This document shows positions 21,041-34,327 of a stretch of DNA of 64,000 nucleotides, one piece after another. A model generated the notes under the pieces. The model had not been told where the DNA came from, did no database searches, and was given only the letters and a program-made list of their open reading frames with translations. This stretch comes from Marasmius tenuissimus (taxonomy: Eukaryota; Basidiomycota; Agaricomycetes; Agaricales; Marasmiaceae): contig JAQOTA010000034.1 of NCBI GenBank assembly GCA_029532415.1, positions 248,001 to 312,000 on the forward strand. Reading direction: 5' to 3'. Positions within the stretch are counted from its first letter, which is position 1. Each line of letters starts with the position of its first letter. A program made the position numbers and the translations under genes.

Positions 21041-24000
21041 TTACTGGAATAAACTCTCTAAAATCCCGTCCAACCCAGACTGAGGTGCGAGGATTCCAAA
21101 GTGGGTTCCAGGTAAGTCATATTTCTCGACATTCTGGTCATAAAGGTCCAGATCAAAGCATTCTGTCGTGCCAGTGGCATGCGGTCTTGAGGAAATACCG
21201 TTGAGGGCCCTCACCAAAACCGTCCGCTGGGCCGGCCAGGCGCCGGTCATGTATTTCCCACCTCGGGATGGGTCGTCCAATATCGTTCTACCCTTGCGGC
21301 ATCCCATCACGCAATGGCAGATGTACGCGGTGTAGAAGCGAGCGATCCATTTCGGCCCGCTCCCGCCCTCTTTGATACGCTCGACGTGATCAGCGAACTG
21401 CATGACCCAACCGAAGGCGTCGGAGTCATCTAATGCGCCACTAGAGGCCATGTCTTCCACAATTTCGATGATCTAGAGGAAGGCAGGGTTGAGAAGATAT
21501 AATCATGACGAGAGGTCTGACACTTACATCCTCCTGAATTTTGCCGTTTCGAATGCGACTGGAAATGTTATCATAAAATGCCGGCCTCGTGAAGAGGGTG
21601 GGTGAGCCATCCAGAAGAACGAGGGCCTCCACAGTCTCGCCCTCGTCCCTCAAAATCTCTGCGATATCGACAGCGAGGAATGAACCGAAAGAGAACCCTC
21701 CGAGTCGGTAGGGACCATGGGGTTGTTTGGCACGAATCTTCTCGAGGTAGAATTCTGATAGTTGCCTCAACGTTCCACTTAACGGTGCATCCGGGGTGTC
21801 CTGGACACCGTACACTGGATATTGAGCTTTCTGGGCGGCCTTTACGAGTACCACTACCCCTCCGCCTGCACCGTGCACGATGAATAGAGGGGTACCTTCT
21901 GTGGCGGAGTTCAGGCGAACGATGGTTTGGCCGAGATCAGCTTCGTGAACGTTGCTAGGTCGTTCTTCATCAGGAGTGGCATCGGAAGTCGTGGTCTCGG
22001 GAGTCGCAGTCTTCTGTTCCTCTTGGAGCTGGAAGAGCCTCTCAACTACGAATGGTGAGCTCAGCGACAAGAATATACCTAGAGGATCACATACCCGTCA
22101 TGGTCTGACTCAGAAGTTGGAGCTGGGTGACATCGATGCCGAATTGTGACTTGAGGACCCCACTCAGACGGACTGAGGTCAAGGAGTCTAGACCGTAGGC
22201 GGAAAGAGGAATGTTGTCCTCCACCCGTTCGAGGTCGAGGGACAAAACATTGGCACAAGCGCCGAGAAGTGTCTGCTCGTCCTTGCCGTCCGTTGCGACT
22301 TTGGCGGCAGTCTCTTTCACCAACAAATGCCGCATTACTCCCCGACAATATTCGGGAACCGCAACTAGGACCAAGTCAGCAGTCGCTATAAGAAAGGATG
22401 TATGTACGCACTGTCCAGAACCCGCTTCCAGTTGGTCGCCGGGATATAGACAGGACTGTACCTTTCGGTACCGATAGTCCAGATTGCATCGACGCAATGC
22501 TGAGCGAGTTTCATACTAGTCATTCCCAGGTCCTTGTACTTTTCCAGAGCGGCTGAACGACCGTTCCCAGTGGGCATGCTTCTCACAAAGACGCCACCGT
22601 CGGTCTGCAGGGTAATGAAGTTGAGGATTTTATCCGCGCGGCATCAAAGTCAGAGAACTTACCAAAGGAGGTACAGCGACTGATACGCAGTTCGGGATGT
22701 TTGCTCCCATAGCTTCCATCTCGGTTTGAGCGGCGGAATAGTTGACTTGGCCAGGAGAGCCGCTAACAGTGGCCATCGAACTCGTCAACACGAGGAAATC
22801 AAGTTTCTTGGGATCAATGGCCTCTAGAAGAATGCGGACGCCTTTAACCTTCACGTCGTGCACTAGAAACTAAGGTTAGCGCAATGACACTACTGGCAAC
22901 ACTGTGAACTCTACCTTTCTTCCAGTCCTCTTCGGTGTTCAAGTTGAGGAACAGTGAATCGTTTAGCCTGACTGCGACATAAAAGACGCCCCCCACGTTG
23001 GGTAGACTGGAGAACAGAGTCGTGGTTTTCTTCTCATCGAGACAGTCGACGGCAACAAGGTCAATGGTGACACCAGATTGCTGGCGTAAAGCCTTGATAA
23101 CTTTCTTTTCTTTGGCAAGCTTGCCATTCGCAAAAGCCTGCAGGAAGGGCAGTCATAAGTCGTGGCTGTGTAAAACTAGATAACAGTCTACCTTGTTGCC
23201 AGACCGAGACGTCAAGACAATATGACGCGCCCCACCATCGACCAAGCTCCGGGCGAGACTTATTCCGAGGCCTCCGATGCCCCCAATGATGACGTACGAG
23301 GCGCGAGGATCAAACGCCTGTGTACCGCCAAGTCTTCCTGGCTTGTGGACAGTCAGATTCTCGGGAAGGGTTTCGAAGTCGAGTAGAATAGAAAGGTCCT
23401 TGTATTTGGCCGCTTTCTCATGAGCAAGTTTCAAGGCATCGGCTTGGAAAACCAGAGTCGATGGTGCGATACGAGACATGACTTGCCGGGAGGTAACCTT
23501 CAGGGCATCTTCGAGGATGTTGTCCTCCCCGGAAAATAGTCGATCGAAGCCAACCGACCTAAACTGCTGCCCTGGACGAATACGTGATGGGCATCTCTGT
23601 CCGACCTGGATGAGGGTTCCTCGCCGTGCAAGCCTCTCCACCGATTCATCCAAGATACTAGGATCGTCTTCGAAGTTGAAGATGAAATCGACGCCTTCGG
23701 GGGACCATGTCCTGACTGCGTGGGACCAAAGCTGAACATTTCCAGAACTGAGCGGATGTTTATGAGGGATCGAGTGAGACGAGGGATCCGAAACAGTCAC
23801 GAAAGTATCGAAGTCACGGTCTTGAAGATAAGCATAGGTGGCTAAAGCTGCTGGAGAGCACTCCGACGCGTGAAGCAAAACGCGAGAACGTGATTTTACT
23901 CGCGCCAGAACATCCATTACCACGGACGACGTGAAAGCGAGGCGACCGGCGAGGGCTGCAGCGAAAGAAAGACTGATGGTGTCTGGCACTGCAGAGACAC

Positions 24001-27000
24001 AGCCGCGAGAGCAAACAATGAAGTTCCCTTTGGGTGAGGATGTAACGCCCATTATTCTAAGTGAACAAGTCAGAAAACGAAGGACAAGGAACAGTCGAGG
24101 GGACGTACCGTTTGCCAACCAAGGACTTTTCGACGTCCTTTCCCACTTCTACGACATGGCCGGAGAACTCTGAATGATCGGGGATGACGCCAGAAAGCGT
24201 TATGAATGAAACGGAGACGCGAACGTCTTCGGGATTCAAGGGGTCAGGGAACGCTCGCCAGAACTCAGTGTCATTGAAGTGTAAAGTCTGCTCGCCGGCT
24301 AGCTCGGTTTCCGGAGCGGAGGGTACCGAAACGACACGTGGAACTCGCATGGTGCCTTCCGCATCCACCATCACCTCCGAGTCCACCCATCGCAGAGGAA
24401 CAAGGTGAGTCTGGATGTGGTCATGCTGAGCAAGGGAGCTCCAGGATGGATGGAAAAGGACTATGTAGATCCTCCAGATCTCAAATTCGTGCCTAAGCGA
24501 TCGCCCGAGCCCCGATAGCCCAGCGTTGGCGATCTCGGTGGTGGAGTGCAACCAAATTTTGAGCGGAGTAGAAGGGTCGAGAGTGCTCACGAACTTGACT
24601 AGCTCGACCTCACCTCCCGCCGAGAAATGACGGATGATCGTACCAGGCGGTAGATGGTTGTCGGTAGAGGGAGAGATTCTGTGAATATCTTCGAAGGTGG
24701 GTAGGGTTGGTGGTAAAAGATGTTCTTCGGCGTTGTATTTCAGCAGGGTTTCCCCCTCCATCGGGAGGAATGAAGGCGATTCAACCGAAGGAGTGACTAG
24801 GGGTTGTGGGTGTGATATTGGCGAAGACCCAGCATCGCTCTGGAGTGAAGGGACCGAGGAGCCTGATCGCTTGAGTTCCGTTTCCTCGCTTTGAGTTACG
24901 AACGATAGGTGGGATATGGTGGGGACATTGACGGTAAAGAAAAGACCATCAGAGAACCCAGTGTCCCGTAAGCTTCTGTTCCAATCCAGCCTGCCCAAAG
25001 AGCAGTGAGAATCGGTCCGATGTTCCAAGACTCCAAACCATTCTTGGAATGATCCAAATATATAGTCCGTCCCTAAAGCCGGTTTTTAAGCAACACGATA
25101 GGGGGGGCTGAGGTGGGGAATGAGAATGCTTACAAGTAGTCCCGATGGCTCCTGAAGCGAAGGAATGTCCGTCCAACTCAATAACTACCAGGTGCCCTCC
25201 TGGAAGCAATAGTTCTCTCAGGACGGAGAGAGTATCATCCACGCTCGGAGTAGCATGTAGGACATCGAACGCAACGACGATGTCAAAACTTGCTGGATCC
25301 ACATTCTGCTGTTCCATCGGTTTGTTGAGATCGAATGCAACAGGAGCAATAGTGGTCCACGGTGACTTGGCAGTAGCCTCTTGCGCGAGGGAGATTGAGA
25401 TATCTGAGCAGACATACTCGACGTAGCAGGACTCTAGATTGGCATCGAGCAAGGCTTGACCAAGGGGTGCAGTGAAACGACCGGTACCAGCCCCGACCTG
25501 TCAGAGAGTGAATCTGAATGTTATGGACCATGACATGGACCACGAACCTCAAGAACACGAATCACCCGCTTGCCGGCCTTTTGAGCACTCTCAACTAACT
25601 TGATGAATTCCTTGACTGTCTCATCGAATACGGTTCCGATAAAGGGGGGGTGTTCGTAGATTCGACCCATCAAGTCATCGCGGAATAGAATATCCACAGC
25701 CGCCTTTGAATCAGCGAAGATATCTGTGAGAGTGCTGTCAGATCCAAGCGAGTAGTAATAAATCGTTCGGACGCATAGCTTACCAACTTGTCCCTCTCCA
25801 ACACGCTGGGTGAGTTCAAAGAGGGGAGCATATCTCTCCTTCAAAGCCTGGGACACATCTTCAATCCTCACGACCGAAGCGGGAGACAATTCAGATGTCC
25901 GTTCGATAGCCCAGCCGAGATACCTTTTCCGGTCGGGAAGGGTGGGGTTGAAAGATTCCGAGAGACGGCTAGTTGCATGATAGATTTAAGCTCTTGCACC
26001 ATGGTTCATGGCGTCGGACGTACTTTAGTGCATCCATCGTGTAACCCAGCGCAAGCTTATCCAGAACTTCGAATAATTCTTCGGTCTGTGCGGCCGGATC
26101 GTCGTCCAGCACGACCACACCACCAATATCAGATTGAGGGATGGCGCGCGGCTGCCAGATCATGCTGAACCTTTCCGTGATCTTCGGGTGGTCTTGTTGA
26201 ACCAGCTCGAAACGTAACCCTTCGAAAGTGAATACGACATCATCATGGTCGTCCAGGACGTAGCAATCCAGGGTCCAGGAAGATGGTGACCATTCAGCAA
26301 GCAGGGCATACACGCGGAACTCGTCAGAGAACACCAAGCCTTCCGAGCTCCCGTTATTTCGGAAACCTCGGCGAAGGGAATGGGGAAGCTGTGAACGGAG
26401 TTTAGAGTGTTTGTGAGAGGGTGGGTCATGTATCGCTTACCATGAAAGTACGTTCCGTATTTCCCACATTGACATGGTCATAGAGCTAGATTGGCGAATT
26501 GAGATCAATTGATTTTGCCGGAGTAGAGAATGCATACCAAATTCCAGCTGATACCACTCTGATCCACGAGCGAGTAAGTATTCAGACAATTTACCTTAAT
26601 GAACAATACCAAATACGTACTTGGAAGACGGCATCCATCAAAGCGGGATGGAAGGTGTACCCAGTGCGAGTCAAGGTTTCGCCATGACCCTTGATTGTAA
26701 CGATAGCCTCACTTTCATTGACAGAGATCCTTTGTATTCGGCGGAACCTATAGGTAAGATCTTTAACTCCACGTTCTTGCAAATCATGCGCAAGAAAACT
26801 TACTCTGAACCAAATTGTGCCACGCCTTCAAGCTCTTCATAGACGGCGTCATGCTCAACTGTAGTGGTGCAACGAGCAATGACTGCGTCCACGTCTACGT
26901 GTGTGAACCCTCCTGTGCTTATCTCTGGCGACCCAAACCCGAGTTTGCCATGTGCATGCAGGTTATCGAATTGAGGTTCGGAGCGCGTCCATGTCAAATC

Positions 27001-30000
27001 ACCTTGCATACTCTCTGCGGATAAGAAATGTGTTGATAATCAACGAATTGCAAGTTCCGACTGTTGTAGATGACTTACGAAGAGAGCTGGACGACCTTAC
27101 ACTCCAATTCTGTCCGTCGCGGGCCACCTTGAGAGTCGCCGCAGGAACCGAGCCGTCGAGAATGAACGCAGCCTCAAAGCGACAGTCCCACACAGATGTA
27201 ACATCAGGGAATTCCAGGGCCATTTCAATGTATACGGCTGCTGGAATGAGGTTCTGAACCATCTTTCAGTGAAAAACTGTCCGTCGTCTCCAATACGGGT
27301 TACGTACAGACTGATCAATAACATGATGGGCCATCCAGTCCTCAGGAAGACTAGGACTGACGCGGAGACGTTCACTGTTGAGTGGTCTCTCGGCTGGAAG
27401 AAGCTTCTTGATGTGACTGGGGGTTCGTGGGCCAATCGGGAAGTATTGCGTTTGGAAGGGATATTTCGGCCCTTGTATATGCTCAGGCGGGCATCCGTTC
27501 AGAAGGGCGAAGTTGACCTTGTGGTCGACTGTGAGATCGGTAGTGATTGACGGAGAATGAAGCTTACTGAGTTGAGCCCACAGGCAAGGAGCTGGCTGAT
27601 AGAGTCGTAAAGAGTGTCCAATTCATTGGGAGCGCGTGTTCCCGGTTTGATATGGCGTGAAGAAGGTGGACGCTTGCTTCCCGCAACGGACTGTAGGGCA
27701 CCCATTTGCTTGATATACTGTGATGGGGGGGACACGAATTCGTCAACACCTCTCTGGAGTACATGAATTTACATGAATTTAGAACACCGACCTGAGACAG
27801 CACAGGATGTGGGGCGATCTCCAAGAAAGCACTCTCTTCCCCGTGCTTTTCGAGTAACTTCGGAATCGCAGTGGAGAAACGGACAGGCTGACGAAGGTTG
27901 CTCCATAAGTAATCCACGGAGTACTCGTAGTCAACAAACTCTGCAGTCACCGTTGAGATGACAGGAATAGTAGGTTTATAGGGGCCAGGGTGGGCTGCAA
28001 AGATCCTATAGAGATCCTGACGGTACTGCCCCTCGCAGAGATCGACATAAGGTGAATGAACGGCTGTTCCAACGCGAAGCTTGCGAGCGCTGATGCCCGG
28101 GACCCATTTGTGAATGTAATCAGTCAACGCATCTACCAGATATTCGGCTCCAGAGACACCAAAGTCGGTTGGGCTGTTGCAAGCAGCGGTGTGGAGGGAG
28201 TCGGTGACGCCGGCGTTGGGATTATCGGAAAGGGATATCACAGCATCCATATAATCTTGAACGATTCGGGAGTCACAACCTGAGATAGCCACCATAGCGC
28301 CTCCATTGTTGTCGACGAGGCGAAGGGCATTGCCTCGAGCAACGGCGATCTTAATCACCATCTGGAGTAAATTGTAAGTGCCTGGCGAGCTTCGAACACA
28401 AGACAAAAGACACGCGTACCTCACGAGGCATGGCACCGCTCGCGTAAAGGACAGCCGTTTCCCCAATAGAATGGCCCACGATAGCGTCGGGTTTCAGTCC
28501 AAAATAGAGTAGCAAGTCGAACAATGCAATTTGGAAGAATGCAATGCCAACTGAAATAGCATCCGCGGGCCACAAAAGAGACTTGGCAAGGGCGGAGTCC
28601 TTAGGCGGATCCGGAAGGAATAGTCCTGTGCTTTCCAAGAAGGAGTGACCTGTATACTCCATGTGTATCTTATCTGACGCCAAAATGCTGTCACGAAACA
28701 CTGCATATTTCACGAACAAATCCCGTCCTTGTTGCCAGTGCTGGGGTCCTGGTAGAGGATGGTAAGGAAACGATACTCTGATTGACGAATTTGGCATACC
28801 TTGTCCCGAGAAACAGAAAATAAGAGGAACTGCTCGTTTCGGAACCATGACGGGGTCGGTGAACTTCGCCTCGCCGAAGGATTCTGCGACAGCAAACGAA
28901 CGCCAGCTCGTTTGCCGAGCGCGAGAACCGAGATGTTCTGAAAGTGAAGCTGGATCGGCATCTTGATAACCGGCTTTGTAGCTCTCAATGAGACTGTTGA
29001 CACCGCGCGGAGTCAGACCACCGACGGCGAACAGGAATGGTCCAGAGCTAAGGGTCTGGTGGTCTTTCAAAACAGCTCGGGGTTCGTGCTCGCGAAGTAC
29101 AGTGTGGCCGCAAGAACCTGCGAGATATGTCAGCACGGCTTCCTTCCGTATCTCGAATGGTATGCTTCTCACCTCCAAAACCAAAGCTTGAGATCGAGGC
29201 AATAAGCCCCTGTTTGGGGTCGTGTGCAACAAAATCTTCCACTTCGACTGGAACGCGGAGGTTGTACTTCGCAAAGTTGATCTTGGAGGAAGGTTTCTCA
29301 AAATATCCATTGGGAAGGATCCTTTTGCGGGCTAGCATCATCACGACCTTGACTAAATGGGTCAGCCATGATTCGAAAAAGAAAGAATAAAGGTTACCTT
29401 CACTACGGAGGAGATATAAGCACCCATCTCTCCATGTCCGACATTACTCTTCACAGAGCCGATGACAATCTCTCTGCCCCTCCGGTCCTCAGAGAAGCAA
29501 GCACCAGCTGCATTGGCCTCGACTTGGTCGCCGACGATAGTGCCCGTGCCATGAAGTTCGACGAAATCAGCTTGACTGGGCTTCAGTCCAGCATCCGCAT
29601 ATGCATTCTTGATGGCCTGTTCGAATCGAATCAATTAATCAATGCCGAGAGGCGAACGTCTGGCAATAAGATTGCTTACCTGAATCTGAGCGTCAGGGCT
29701 GGGGGTCGTCATAGACCCCATTATAGAACCGCAAGATGTCAGGGCAGTTCCGACAAGAGTCGCCAAAATTCGATCGTGATCTCTGACGGCCAAGTCATGG
29801 CGCTTGATGACCAAAGCGCCCACTAATCAAAAGTACAATTAGAATCCTGAAAACCCTGAGCAAAATGAAATTGATACTAACCGACATCCCCGCGGGTATA
29901 CCCGTTAGCATCTTCATCGAAAGATTTTGAGATGCCGTCAGGGCTCAAAACACCGAGGTGGCTGAAGGAGGATGACTCCAAAGGGTTTACAACAATATTG

Positions 30001-30965
30001 ACCCCAGCAACCACCGCTTGGTCGCATTCACCATTCCTTACGGCCTGTATCGCCAAGTGCATTGCAGTCAGGCTTGAAGAGCAAGCAGTGTCGACGGGTA
30101 AGGACGGTCCGGTCATGTCGAAGACGTAGCTGATGCGGTTGGCATTGATGGCGAGCGAAGTACCCATCATGTAGTAACTGCAACGGAGAATTCCAGAACG
30201 GTTCAGATTATTGAGACTTTTGAATGACTCACGCTCCGGCCTCGGTGATGTCCATATCGAAGGGTAGGGCCTCGCGCGCTGGCGGAGTCGAGGTATAATT
30301 AGCATCGGTTCCCAGTGGAGGAGAAAATACTGCGTACTGCTTCCAACGTAGACGCCAGTGTTCGTTCCGCGAAAATCAACACCACTTCGCTGCAAAGCAT
30401 TGAACGCTTGATGGAGCCTGTGCGTTCCGTCAGAATGAGGTTGCAAGTAAGGGCAAAGGTCGGCTGACGTAGGGAGCTGGGCCAGTGCCATCTGAGCAGC
30501 CTCTGCGGGACTGATGCCAAACTCTTGGGGATCACCGGAGGTCTGTTAGGGGTGGTCGGCGTTAAGCGCTAACAACGACAGCAAAGAATCTCACGAAATT
30601 TGGGATGTAGCCCCCTTTGATCTGCGGTAGTCGAGGAAGTTATTGTTAGACGAACCCCTGTAAGTAGTGAGAGGGGAAAGCACGTACAGTAACAATCTTG
30701 CCAGGCTGGGTCCCATGATAGGCCTCCGCATTCCAACGATCTTGGGGAACGACAATGATTCCAGAGCCACGAGACTGCAGGAAGTCATAGAACTCTTCAG
30801 TGTCTAAGCCGTCGTCGACTCCGCCAGGCGCGGAGATAGACATCCCTGGCAAAGCGAGCGTCAACGATTAGAACGTCCTCGTCGTATAGTACACGTACCG
30901 ACAATAGCCAATGCGTGACGACTGGGATTGTCGTACCCGGGGCGATAGGTAGAGTTTGCGTTCAT
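21041..30965 (-). CDS. iterative highly-reducing-type polyketide synthase, KS-AT-DH-CMeT-(psi)ER-KR-ACP-TE
   Basis: The start codon at 30965 opens MNANSTYRPGYDNPSRHA; the first exons are 30899-30965, 30688-30845 and 30595-30621, and many ~55-bp introns follow. I estimate 2,700-2,850 residues. Order of domains: ketosynthase with DTACSSS (about 30072-30095), HGTGT and KSNVGH; acyltransferase with GHSIGE (about 28460); dehydratase with HVIDQ (about 27315) and DAVFQ; C-methyltransferase with EVGAGTGRF (about 25480); a degenerate enoylreductase (about 24250-23600); ketoreductase with IIGGIGGLG and NYSAA; acyl carrier with GLDSLTS (about 22180); thioesterase with GFSFGS (about 21690) and GTHFG, ending at 21041. 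It should build a C-methylated, poorly reduced (polyene-like) chain from malonyl-CoA and release it by hydrolysis or cyclisation. The ER-like segment retains the fold (FSGHVVEVG, VGKRIMG) but has lost the glycine-rich NADPH motif. It is the core enzyme of the locus. The full exon set needs RNA confirmation. Confidence 0.94.
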
Positions 30966-33900
30966 AGTCTCGAGTTGAGGTTGGAGTGCAAGGTGATGGT
31001 CGACGAAGTTTCTGTGCTTGGAAGTGTAAATCGGATCCAAGCACGACCTTGGCTTTATACCTACGCATCAGCGCCTTAGGTACAGGCATCAATAACAACA
31101 CGCTTCGATGAAATTACTATACCTGGGAGGTCTCTCCTTCATTTCTGGAAGGAAATCTAGTTGGCGTAAGCATGATTGGGACATCATGGAGGCGAAATCT
31201 TTCGTGTGCAAAGCGATACAGATCGGGAGGAGGGATAAGGATAACATGACAACTTCTGGGCGGGTTCGGCACGGACCCGGCCTGAGGAAGAGTGGCGCGT
31301 AGTGTTATGTTCTGACTATCCACCAAGTCTCTCCTTGATTTCACTGGGGTCCCCTAGGCTGAATTCAGAACGCCTCTGGTGAGTCTAGGCCAAGACGCTA
31401 GTCCTGCACGGAGATGTACTGGTTTTTTGACCATGATGAGAGTTCTTGCAGGAAGTGAATAACGCTACGCGGTCTGTTCTCGTGAACTCAAAGCTAGCAT
31501 CAAGCGTCGTATTCTTCAACTCCAAAGGAAAAAGATCGCATATGGACGATCTAAGATTTTCTTACCCAGACATAAAAGTCACCACCAGGAGCTCCGGAAA
31601 TATCTGCAGATGGCAACTGAAATATTGACAGAGGGCCGGTATCTCGATAGCTCACGGACCTTTTTGACGAGCCTTGACTCGGGATTTACTGTGTCCGAAT
31701 ACGCGTTCTTTGTTGTTTGTAATTGGGAAAACGGATGTTAATATTTTAACTCGGTTGCCACGCGAGAGGGACGAAAAGGAGAGTGAGCGGTTATAGCTAC
31801 CTGTTGACACTGGGTTACCCAAAGACCTAGGTCCCCGCATCCGTTGTGGACCGCACGATGGAGCACCTCTGATCCACGGGCACCGGAAGATGGGTCTTGA
31901 GAACCAGACTGAATGGATCCCGGGTTAAGGGGACGAGAAGGAGATATGTACGAGTTATTGGGATGAATGGCAAACCTGGCCACATAATCATCAGAAATTC
32001 GCGGGAAATGATGGTTCTTGGAATTCTCACCATTACCTATACAGGGCGGTACTTCATGAAACTACGACCGGTATGACCCGTGAAAGTGCAGGGAGTCTTC
32101 TTATTGTTAGAGCACCAATGATCACCTGTGTGGAAGAATGAACGGGTCAGAACAAAAGATACACTATTAGATGGGGAAGTTGTCTAAGCTCACCATGATT
32201 GAAGTCTAATTTCCCTGAACATTGCAAGTTCATTCAGTTCGGCGTGTTCCTGGCAGGGTAATGGTAATGGAGAGCTCCAACGACCAGACGCCTAACTGCT
32301 CCTGCGTTCATTCAACTGTTAGATCTGAAACCAGGCACTCAAGACGTTCGTGCTTTTCGACCAGAACCCAACCTTTCTGACCAAGTCCAGTGATCCCGAC
32401 CCTGAACCCCCACCCGCTCTCAAGTGTCTCTGAATAACAATGGTATGATTTCAGATGCTCTCCGTAGGCCAGAGGATCTTCGAGAAGAAAGCGGACACCG
32501 ATTTGGCGCCCTCTTCATGAGACAAACGTGTGAGTCCGAAATCGAAGGAAGTAGAATGCGGAGGTCGCAGTTCATCCTCCGCTGTGATTGTGACGGCAGA
32601 GCAGTAACCTATCTAAACAAGGGCACTTCACCGCGGGGGCGGCTGTATTCTCCAACCAGTTCAAGATCCCGTTGACTTGGATTCGGGTTTTCAGGCCACC
32701 ATGATAAACCAAAGCGGAAGGTGGAGGTACTTGATGGAGTTCAGCAGTTTTGTACGCACTGTCGTAACAACCGAAATACCCTGATGTGCCCATGATGTCC
32801 ATCTGCATCCTTCTTCTCTGTATTGAATTGATACGAACCGAATTATCCTGTGGTGGGAGCACAGGACAACATGGTCAATAATTTCCAATTCCCCAGACCA
32901 GACTCGGGTACTTATAAACACCTTCTGTTCTGGAATGCCCAGCTTCAGAAAGTTCGGTGATCGAATTGAAATCATTGAGGTTGTGCGGGAGCGTAGGATT
33001 GTCTGGTCAATATCAGGAAGTCTTGAAACAATTGAATACGAAGGGTTGGTTCGAATTCGTAAAACAGTGACCCGAGTGCAGAGGTGATGGTAAGTAAGGT
33101 CAAGAATTGTATTGCCGCTCTTGATGGTTCGTACACATCAGTTGAGAGGCACTGAAAATCGCGCGGTACGTCGTGAACGACTGTGGTGGACGAGAGGATC
33201 GAACGAATCAGTGGACCGTGGACCGTGGTGACCGTGTGCTACCGTGTGAAGATTAGGAAGACTCACACGTGATCATCGGTCTCGCTTGGCCCGACGGCCC
33301 CCTATTCTGACAGTGGTCCAAGCTGCTCGTTGACCGTCACGATGCGCCCAAGATCATCTTGAGGATCGTACGATCTCCTCCCAGGCAAAATGATTCAACC
33401 TGCAACCGTAGGCTCTCTCAGGCTCTCTTCAGTCAACATTTGGTCGACATGCCTTTGTACAGTGGCCTGAAGTTTGAACCGTACATCCGGTTTCCAGAGT
33501 CCGGCGGTGGCGGCCCTATCCTGAGTGCCCAAGGTATCTCGAATAGAGGGAATAGCACTTAGAATCCTCAGTCGATTCATAGCAATGCCACATCTGTTTC
33601 CAGTCTCTTCCAATCAAGTTCCATGACGCACAAGCAAGCTCCGTTCATGCCGCATGGGTGTCCATGAGGGCCCATAGGTATTGAGCTTTGACGAGGACGA
33701 GCGCGCTCACAGGTTCAAGCAAGGCTAGTTTAGAGGTATGTGCCTTCCAGACTACCGATCGATATGTCATCGATCACCGGGAGCATTAGTCTCGTAGAGT
33801 ACAAGAGGACAACATGGTACATGCTTCAACGTCCACTACTATGTGGCACTTTTGACTTCAGGGAGGTCTGCCACATCCGCTTAGACCACCTCTAATCATT

Positions 33901-34060
33901 GCAGCCAAAGCATCCTTCTTGTTCCCCTCGAGAACAAAGCGGATGACATACTGGCGCAGGTTGCTGCGTGCCACATGCATATCTACATGGGTAGTCCAAC
34001 GACCTTAAAAGCTGGGCAGCATCGAGCGTCGAACGGCACACTTCAAGCCCAGTCGAGACA
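30966..34060. other. gene-poor boundary region upstream of the polyketide synthase
   Basis: About 3.1 kb without a gene I can support. The first few hundred bases should hold the polyketide synthase promoter. Open frames of 60-96 codons occur on both strands (for example 31738-32033, 32572-32975 and 33359-33613), none with a domain or consistent splicing. The stretch separates the metabolic locus from the cellular genes to the right. It may contain decayed gene or transposon pieces, but none is identifiable. Confidence 0.45.
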
Positions 34061-34327
34061 ATGAAATCGGCACTCAACCTCCTCTTCTCAATCAACAATG
34101 AACGTCATAAATCCTCTGCCACATTCAAGGCTACTTCCTCTGGTTCTATCATTTCCTCTATATTTACGGGCAACAAGCAAACCTTCTCTCGTACTTTCAA
34201 GACTACCACTCCCAACCTTCTACTTCCTGCGGACTCTCGCAAAATAGACGTCGACATCACAATGGCCGATAACTCAGCCATCAGCGCCTCTACCACGACC
34301 TTTTTCAGCTTGCCTTCTGTTTCACAC
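34061..34327 (+). other. severed 5' coding segment of the cyclin-like gene
   Basis: This open frame starts at an ATG (34061; a second in-frame ATG is at 34262) and runs 89 codons to the duplicated target gtttcacac of the adjacent transposable element, then meets a stop two codons inside the element. Deleting the element and one copy of the 9-bp duplication makes it continuous and in frame with the ATG at 35556 of the cyclin-like protein. So it is either the true N-terminus (89 or 22 extra residues) or an open 5' leader. The product is Ser/Thr-rich and has no domain. Confidence 0.55.
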
